From: Oscillospiraceae bacterium
GTDB lineage: Bacteria; Bacillota; Clostridia; Oscillospirales; Acutalibacteraceae
Length of the DNA: 37,197 nucleotides
Assembly (NCBI GenBank): GCA_015065925.1
Contig: SVPL01000023.1
Location: 1-37,197 of the forward strand
Direction: 5' to 3'
This document shows positions 33,619 to 37,197 of this stretch, piece after piece. Position 1 is the stretch's first letter. The number at the start of each line of letters is the position of its first letter. A model generated the notes under the pieces. That model was not told the DNA's origin. It was given only the letters and a program-made list of their open reading frames with translations, and did no database searches. The position numbers and the translations under genes were made by a program.

Positions 33619-33647
33619 ATAATACCACAAACCCCACCGTTTGTCAA
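33619..33647 (-). promoter_or_regulatory. SigA-type promoter for infC-rpmI-rplT
   Basis: TTGACA (33647-33642) and TATTAT (33624-33619) on the minus strand, 17 bases apart. Start of transcription near 33612 gives a leader of about 160 bases, unusually long and structured. Confidence 0.87.
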
Positions 33648-33689
33648 GAGGGAAATTTAATTTTTTTCTTTATTTTAATTAACTTCCAA

Positions 33690-33718
33690 TTGATTTACCT
33701 CAAAGCATCTGTTATAAT
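33690..33718 (+). promoter_or_regulatory. SigA-type promoter for the histidine phosphatase gene
   Basis: TTGATT (33690-33695), 17-base spacer, TATAAT (33713-33718). It points away from the infC promoter, about 40 bases from it. Confidence 0.8.
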
Positions 33719-33757
33719 AATTGTAATAAATAAATTAGCTAAAGCTTGGTGATTGAA

Positions 33758-34366
33758 ATGAAACTTTTTTTAATTAGACACGGTGAAAGCGAAAACAATC
33801 TTAACAGACATTATTCAGGGCAATGCAATCCAGAGCTTACCCCTTTGGGAATAGAGCAAGCCAAGGCCATTCGCTCCGTACTTGAAAAAATTAAATTTGA
33901 CGCAGTTTATTCAAGCGATTTAACCAGAGCGCTTGACACCTGCTTCACGGCTATGCCCAACGCAAAGCCCATTATAACCCCAAAGCTTAGAGAAATCGCC
34001 ATAGGTGATTTGGAAAATCGACCCTATTATGTTCCAAAGGGCGATAATGATGAGTTTGCAATAGAGCTACATAAAAATCGCCAAAGCTTTGATTATTCCC
34101 CCTACGGCGGCGAAAATAAAAAGGATGTTATAAAACGCTTTTGCGAATTTTTAAAGGAGCTTGAGTCAAAGCCCGTCCAAAATGTTGCCGCCTTTTGCCA
34201 CGCGGGACTTATTACCATTGTCACAGGCTACATTTTATCAGCTAATTTAGACCGTGACGCCATACACTGCCCCAACTGCAACATAGTTGTTTTGGAATTT
34301 GACGGCAACAAATGGCGCCTTTTGGTTTGGAATTACGGCGCAGAAATTGGAATTGGCACAGAATAA
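33758..34366 (+). CDS. Histidine phosphatase family protein
   Basis: Phosphoglycerate-mutase-like phosphatase with a phosphohistidine intermediate; the substrate is not identifiable. The ATG at 33758 is chosen because GGTG lies six bases upstream and the protein then begins MKLFLIRHGESE; an in-frame GTG start at 33746 is four codons earlier. 202 residues. The catalytic RHGE is at 7-10 (H8), the second arginine region is YSSDLTRALDT, and the second histidine is in AFCHAGLI. Length and motifs suit cobC/alpha-ribazole phosphatase-like or general housekeeping members. It has its own promoter; neighbours are unrelated. Confidence 0.88.
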   Translation: MKLFLIRHGESENNLNRHYSGQCNPELTPLGIEQAKAIRSVLEKIKFDAVYSSDLTRALDTCFTAMPNAKPIITPKLREIAIGDLENRPYYVPKGDNDEFAIELHKNRQSFDYSPYGGENKKDVIKRFCEFLKELESKPVQNVAAFCHAGLITIVTGYILSANLDRDAIHCPNCNIVVLEFDGNKWRLLVWNYGAEIGIGTE

Positions 34367-34402
34367 TCCTTAATAGAGGCTTTTTCAATTTTCAGTTTAA
34401 TA

Positions 34403-35233
34403 TTATTTCACATCATCTTCTGTTTTTAACTTATATCTGCTTGGCGTATGCCCTGTTATTCGCTTAAAAACAGTGCTGAAGTAATTTTGGTCGTGAAATC
34501 CCACCTGCAGTGCCGCCTGCTTTACCGAATGTCCTTCGTTTAAAAGCTGGGCGGCTCTTTGCATTTTTATACGGTTAAAATACTCCATAATTCCTACCCC
34601 CGCATAGTGAGAAAAGGTTTTTTGAAGATTTATTTCACTCATATTGCACAGGGCGGCAAGGTCGGTAACCGAAAGTCGCTTTTCTATATTATTGTTAATG
34701 GTTTTTATTATAAAGGCGTAGTTTTCGGCACCCTTGGAAAGCTTACTGCTGTTTGTACCATAGCCCTCGGCAAGCTCAAGTAAAAAAAGCTCCAGCCTTT
34801 TAACATAAAGCAAATGGGCGCTACCCTTTTGCTTTGGCTCCTTTATGCTGAAATGATGCCTTATTACAAAGTGCTTTCTTGCAAGCTCCAAAAGCTGTTT
34901 TACCCTTGAAAAATTGCCTATTTCAACAACCTTGTTTTCAAGATGAGGAATGTTATTGCCCGAAAAGGAGAATACGGTAATAGATGAAGAACCGCTACCC
35001 ATTGCGGTGATGTTGTGAAACTGCATTGGACTGTGAAGTATTGCCTGACCTTTTTTAAGGGTAAAAATTTTACTGTCTGCCGCCACACTTATCTGCCCCT
35101 CGGTAACGCAAACAAGCTCCCAAAAATCGTGTGTCTCCCCCCTAAAGCGGAACTGAGGCCCAAATTCCTGACTGAAGGCGGTATAAATATCGGTAATTTC
35201 AGGATTGTTTTTTATTTTAAGCACGCGATGCAT
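34403..35233 (-). CDS. AraC family transcriptional regulator
   Basis: Likely sugar-responsive regulator. The ATG at 35233 is chosen because GGGGGATGGG lies just upstream; a longer start at 35248 would bury it. 276 residues. An N-terminal cupin-like sensor domain (about 1-150) includes HDFWELVCVTEGQISV and KKGQAILHSPMQFHNI. The C-terminal AraC DNA-binding domain has two helix-turn-helix motifs, the second ending VGFHDQNYFSTVFKRITGHTP. Divergent from the oxidoreductase gene across 180 bases that contain an inverted repeat, so it probably controls that gene. Confidence 0.92.
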   Translation of the reverse strand: MHRVLKIKNNPEITDIYTAFSQEFGPQFRFRGETHDFWELVCVTEGQISVAADSKIFTLKKGQAILHSPMQFHNITAMGSGSSSITVFSFSGNNIPHLENKVVEIGNFSRVKQLLELARKHFVIRHHFSIKEPKQKGSAHLLYVKRLELFLLELAEGYGTNSSKLSKGAENYAFIIKTINNNIEKRLSVTDLAALCNMSEINLQKTFSHYAGVGIMEYFNRIKMQRAAQLLNEGHSVKQAALQVGFHDQNYFSTVFKRITGHTPSRYKLKTEDDVK

Positions 35234-35330
35234 AAACCCATCCCCCATTTTAAAAAGTATATAAAATCAAAGATTAATTATATATTCTCATATATACATT
35301 TCTTGAAATAAATTATAAAATCTAGTTGTC

Positions 35331-35358
35331 AAGGTGATTATACTACTTTTATCACCTT
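35331..35358. promoter_or_regulatory. Inverted repeat in the AraC/oxidoreductase divergent promoter region
   Basis: AAGGTGAT and ATCACCTT are perfect inverted arms around 12 bases. They lie about 50 bases upstream of a TATAAT-like -10 (35385-35390) that has no good -35 box, as expected for activator-dependent promoters. Candidate operator for the AraC-type regulator; AraC proteins more often bind direct repeats, so another regulator is also possible. Confidence 0.5.
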
Positions 35359-35413
35359 CTGTCAACCACGCAAATCTTTGAAATTATAATATTTTAAAAG
35401 AGAGGTTTTAACA

Positions 35414-36715
35414 ATGGAAAACAAACAGCTTAAGGTAATAGTTATCGGTGCAGGCGGCAGAGGTCAAACCTACACCAACATTATGCACAAGGTACCCGAA
35501 AAGTTTAAGGTTGTTGGCGTTGCCGAGCCCATTGACGACCGTCGCGATTACATAAAAGAAAAGCACGAAATTGAGGATAAAAACTGCTTTACCACTTGGG
35601 AGGATATTTTGGCAGTTCCCAGATTTGCCGATATTGCCATAATTTCCACAATGGACAGAATGCACACCGAACCCGCCATAAAGGCAATGGAGCTAGGCTA
35701 CGATTTGCTTTTGGAAAAACCCGCCGCCCCCACTCCCGAGGAGTGTGCCCTTATAAACCAAAGGGCAAAGGAGCTCGGCCGCAAGGTTATGGTTTGCCAC
35801 GTTCTTCGCTATACCCCCTTCTTTAAAACACTTAAAAAGCTTATAAACGACGGTGTTTTGGGCGAAATTGTGAACATTGAGCATATTGAAGGAGTCGGCA
35901 ACGAGCATCAAAGCCACAGCTTTGTGCGCGGTAACTGGGGAAACTCAGAAAGAAGCTCCTTTATGCTACTTCAAAAATGCTGTCACGATATAGATATTTT
36001 ACAGTGGCTTTTGAACAAAAGCTGTGAGAAAATTCAGTCCTTTGGCTCCACAATGCACTTTAAAAAAGAAAATGCCCCCGAAGGCTCTCCCGAGCGCTGC
36101 ATTGACGGCTGTCCCGCAAGTGAAAACTGCCCCTATAACGCAATGAAGCTTTATTACGACGCTAAAGGAAATCATTGGTTCCGCGGTGCGGCAACCGAAA
36201 AGCCGGCAGGCAAGGACACCGACTGCGAGGTTTTAAAGGCTCTTAGAGAAACTCAGTACGGCAAGTGCGTTTACAAGTGCGATAATGATGTTGTAGACCA
36301 TCAAACCGTTAATATGCAGTTTGAGGGCGGCACCCTTATTTCTATGACAATGAGCGCCTTTGCTATGGGCGGCAGAAGAATTAGAATTATGGGTACCAAG
36401 GGTGATTTGGTAGCCGATATGAAAAAACCCGCCAAAGAAGCATTTGAGTTTTACGATTTTGCAACTAATGAGAAAAAATGCCTTGATATAGATTATTCCA
36501 ATGTTGGTGACAGTATTTTAGGTGGTCACGGCGGCGGTGATGACGGAATTATAATCGACCTTTACAAATACATTATGGGCGAAATTGACGCCTCAGAGGT
36601 AAGCGAAATTGAAATTTCCACCAAAAACCATATGATAGTCTTTGCCGCAGAGGATTCTCGCCTTAACAGCAGCGTGGTAGAGGTTAAAAATTATATTGAT
36701 AAATATGTAAAATAA
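35414..36715 (+). CDS. Gfo/Idh/MocA family oxidoreductase with cysteine cluster
   Basis: NAD(P)-dependent oxidoreductase, probably acting on a sugar or sugar derivative. 433 residues. The Rossmann start VIVIGAGGRGQTY is at about 8-20, and the family EKP motif with catalytic lysine K102 is at 101-103. The C-terminal domain contains HDIDILQWLL. A distinctive cluster C229xxxC233xxxxxC239 (CIDGCPASENC) and C285xxxC289 (CVYKC) lies in the middle; I recall this arrangement in one subfamily of these proteins. A metal or Fe-S role is not established. AGAGGT precedes the ATG. Divergent from the AraC regulator. Confidence 0.93.
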   Translation: MENKQLKVIVIGAGGRGQTYTNIMHKVPEKFKVVGVAEPIDDRRDYIKEKHEIEDKNCFTTWEDILAVPRFADIAIISTMDRMHTEPAIKAMELGYDLLLEKPAAPTPEECALINQRAKELGRKVMVCHVLRYTPFFKTLKKLINDGVLGEIVNIEHIEGVGNEHQSHSFVRGNWGNSERSSFMLLQKCCHDIDILQWLLNKSCEKIQSFGSTMHFKKENAPEGSPERCIDGCPASENCPYNAMKLYYDAKGNHWFRGAATEKPAGKDTDCEVLKALRETQYGKCVYKCDNDVVDHQTVNMQFEGGTLISMTMSAFAMGGRRIRIMGTKGDLVADMKKPAKEAFEFYDFATNEKKCLDIDYSNVGDSILGGHGGGDDGIIIDLYKYIMGEIDASEVSEIEISTKNHMIVFAAEDSRLNSSVVEVKNYIDKYVK

Positions 36716-36727
36716 ACATATAAAAAT

Positions 36728-36758
36728 AACCACCCAATTCGTAATGAAAAGGGTGGTT
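36728..36758 (+). terminator. Hairpin after the oxidoreductase gene
   Basis: AACCACCC and GGGTGGTT form an 8-bp stem with a 15-base loop, 13 bases past the stop. The tail GTTGGCTTTT is only partly U-rich. Confidence 0.6.
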
Positions 36759-36803
36759 GTTGGCTTTTAAAGAATAAAAAAAAGAATAAAGAATATTGGG
36801 GCG

Positions 36804-36838
36804 AAAATCCGTCCACTTTCGTGAGCGGATTTTTGTTT
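36804..36838 (+). terminator. Second hairpin with U-tract downstream
   Basis: AAAATCCG and CGGATTTT pair, with an inner CAC/GTG stem, followed by TTGTTT. It probably provides the main stop for the oxidoreductase transcript or insulates the following gene. Confidence 0.65.
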
Positions 36839-36894
36839 GGGTAGTTCGAACTTAATAACACGAATGAAATGTGCCTGAAAACCGAGGATTTACA

Positions 36895-37197
36895 TTATGG
36901 TTTTATAAATCTAAAAGAAAGATGTTCTTCTAAACCGAATCGCTCACAAATGCTATGGTCTATTACAAAATTTCTTCCAAGCCATCTTTCAGACGGATAA
37001 CCTGATAAATAGGCAGGCTTTTTTGCTTGTGGTTGCCCATAGCAAGAAGAAACAGCATCATGAATTTCCACATAGGATTCTTTTATATCAAAATTAGGCG
37101 AGTTATAATATTCGAGCGGTCTAAAAATTTCAATATAGTCTATAAATGGACCTTGATAGTGCAATCCCACCATCATATCTAAACCATCGAATAATTT
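36895..37197 (-). CDS. Unrecognised protein, C-terminal part (cut by window end)
   Basis: A minus-strand frame stays open to the window edge: about 101 codons are visible and the frame continues seven codons upstream of the first ATG (37176) to base 37197, so the start is probably outside. I do not recognise it. It is rich in aromatic residues (YIEIFRPLEYY, RWLGRNFVIDH), has two cysteines and no signal or membrane segment in the part seen. It faces the oxidoreductase gene tail to tail across hairpins. It might be the end of an uncharacterised accessory gene. Confidence 0.45.
   Translation of the reverse strand, partial: KLFDGLDMMVGLHYQGPFIDYIEIFRPLEYYNSPNFDIKESYVEIHDAVSSCYGQPQAKKPAYLSGYPSERWLGRNFVIDHSICERFGLEEHLSFRFIKP

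Overview
The window looks like chromosome of an uncultured, low-to-moderate GC Clostridia member (Oscillospirales/Ruminococcaceae-like). This placement rests on gene order and families: rpsF-ssb-rpsR; smc-ftsY followed by yhbY-nadD-yqeK-LCP-rsfS-leuS; rnc next to an Elp3-like radical SAM gene; a CD1247-type protein; a DUF4830-type protein; and the MEP isoprenoid genes ispD-ispF. Most genes are on the minus strand. No rRNA, tRNA, CRISPR array, IS transposase, phage gene cluster or recognisable defence system is present.

Layout. 1-93: non-coding left edge with integrase-site-like repeats (speculative). 94-2138 (-): greA then lysS, with a terminator-like hairpin between them. 2381-3604 (+): promoter, structured leader, rpsF-ssb-rpsR and a strong terminator. 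3791-5768 (-): lone MsmK/UgpC-type sugar ABC ATPase, terminator, then a secreted cyclophilin lipoprotein. 5939-8392 (-): ispD-ispF-DUF4830-rluB-type pseudouridine synthase. 8524-11114 (-): aroQ-pepP-efp and a Cys/Asp-rich zinc-ribbon protein. About 11160-11290: palindromic repeat. 11317-12935 (-): rpsU, yqeG (HAD), endonuclease IV-like TIM barrel. 13022-23594 (-): one long probable operon smc-ftsY-rdgB-yhbY-nadD-yqeK-LCP-rsfS-leuS. 23595-23933: hairpin-rich repeat region without a gene. 23934-32225 (-): trmH-dprA-topA-trmFO-plsX-rnc-radical SAM. 32280-33660 (-): infC-rpmI-rplT with promoter, structured leader and terminator. 33690-34366 (+): histidine phosphatase. 34403-36715: divergent AraC-type regulator and Gfo/Idh/MocA oxidoreductase, probably an accessory carbohydrate locus. 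36895-37197 (-): unrecognised gene cut by the window end.

Most of the window is translation (two tRNA synthetases, ribosomal proteins, IF3, EF-P, rRNA/tRNA modification), nucleic-acid maintenance (SMC, SSB, TopA, DprA, RNase III), protein targeting (FtsY) and cofactor/lipid synthesis (NadD, IspD/F, PlsX, AroQ). I found no convincing new multi-gene system. The more interesting signals are small: a likely ATT start and attenuator-like leader on infC, a candidate S6:S18 leader on rpsF, families of intergenic palindromes with diverged but self-complementary stems, a terminator-like hairpin inside greA-lysS, a zinc-ligand change in the endonuclease IV homologue, a metal-motif-like tail on the CD1247-type protein, and a cysteine cluster in the oxidoreductase. 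Several starts were moved downstream of the longest reading frame on Shine-Dalgarno spacing; each case is noted.
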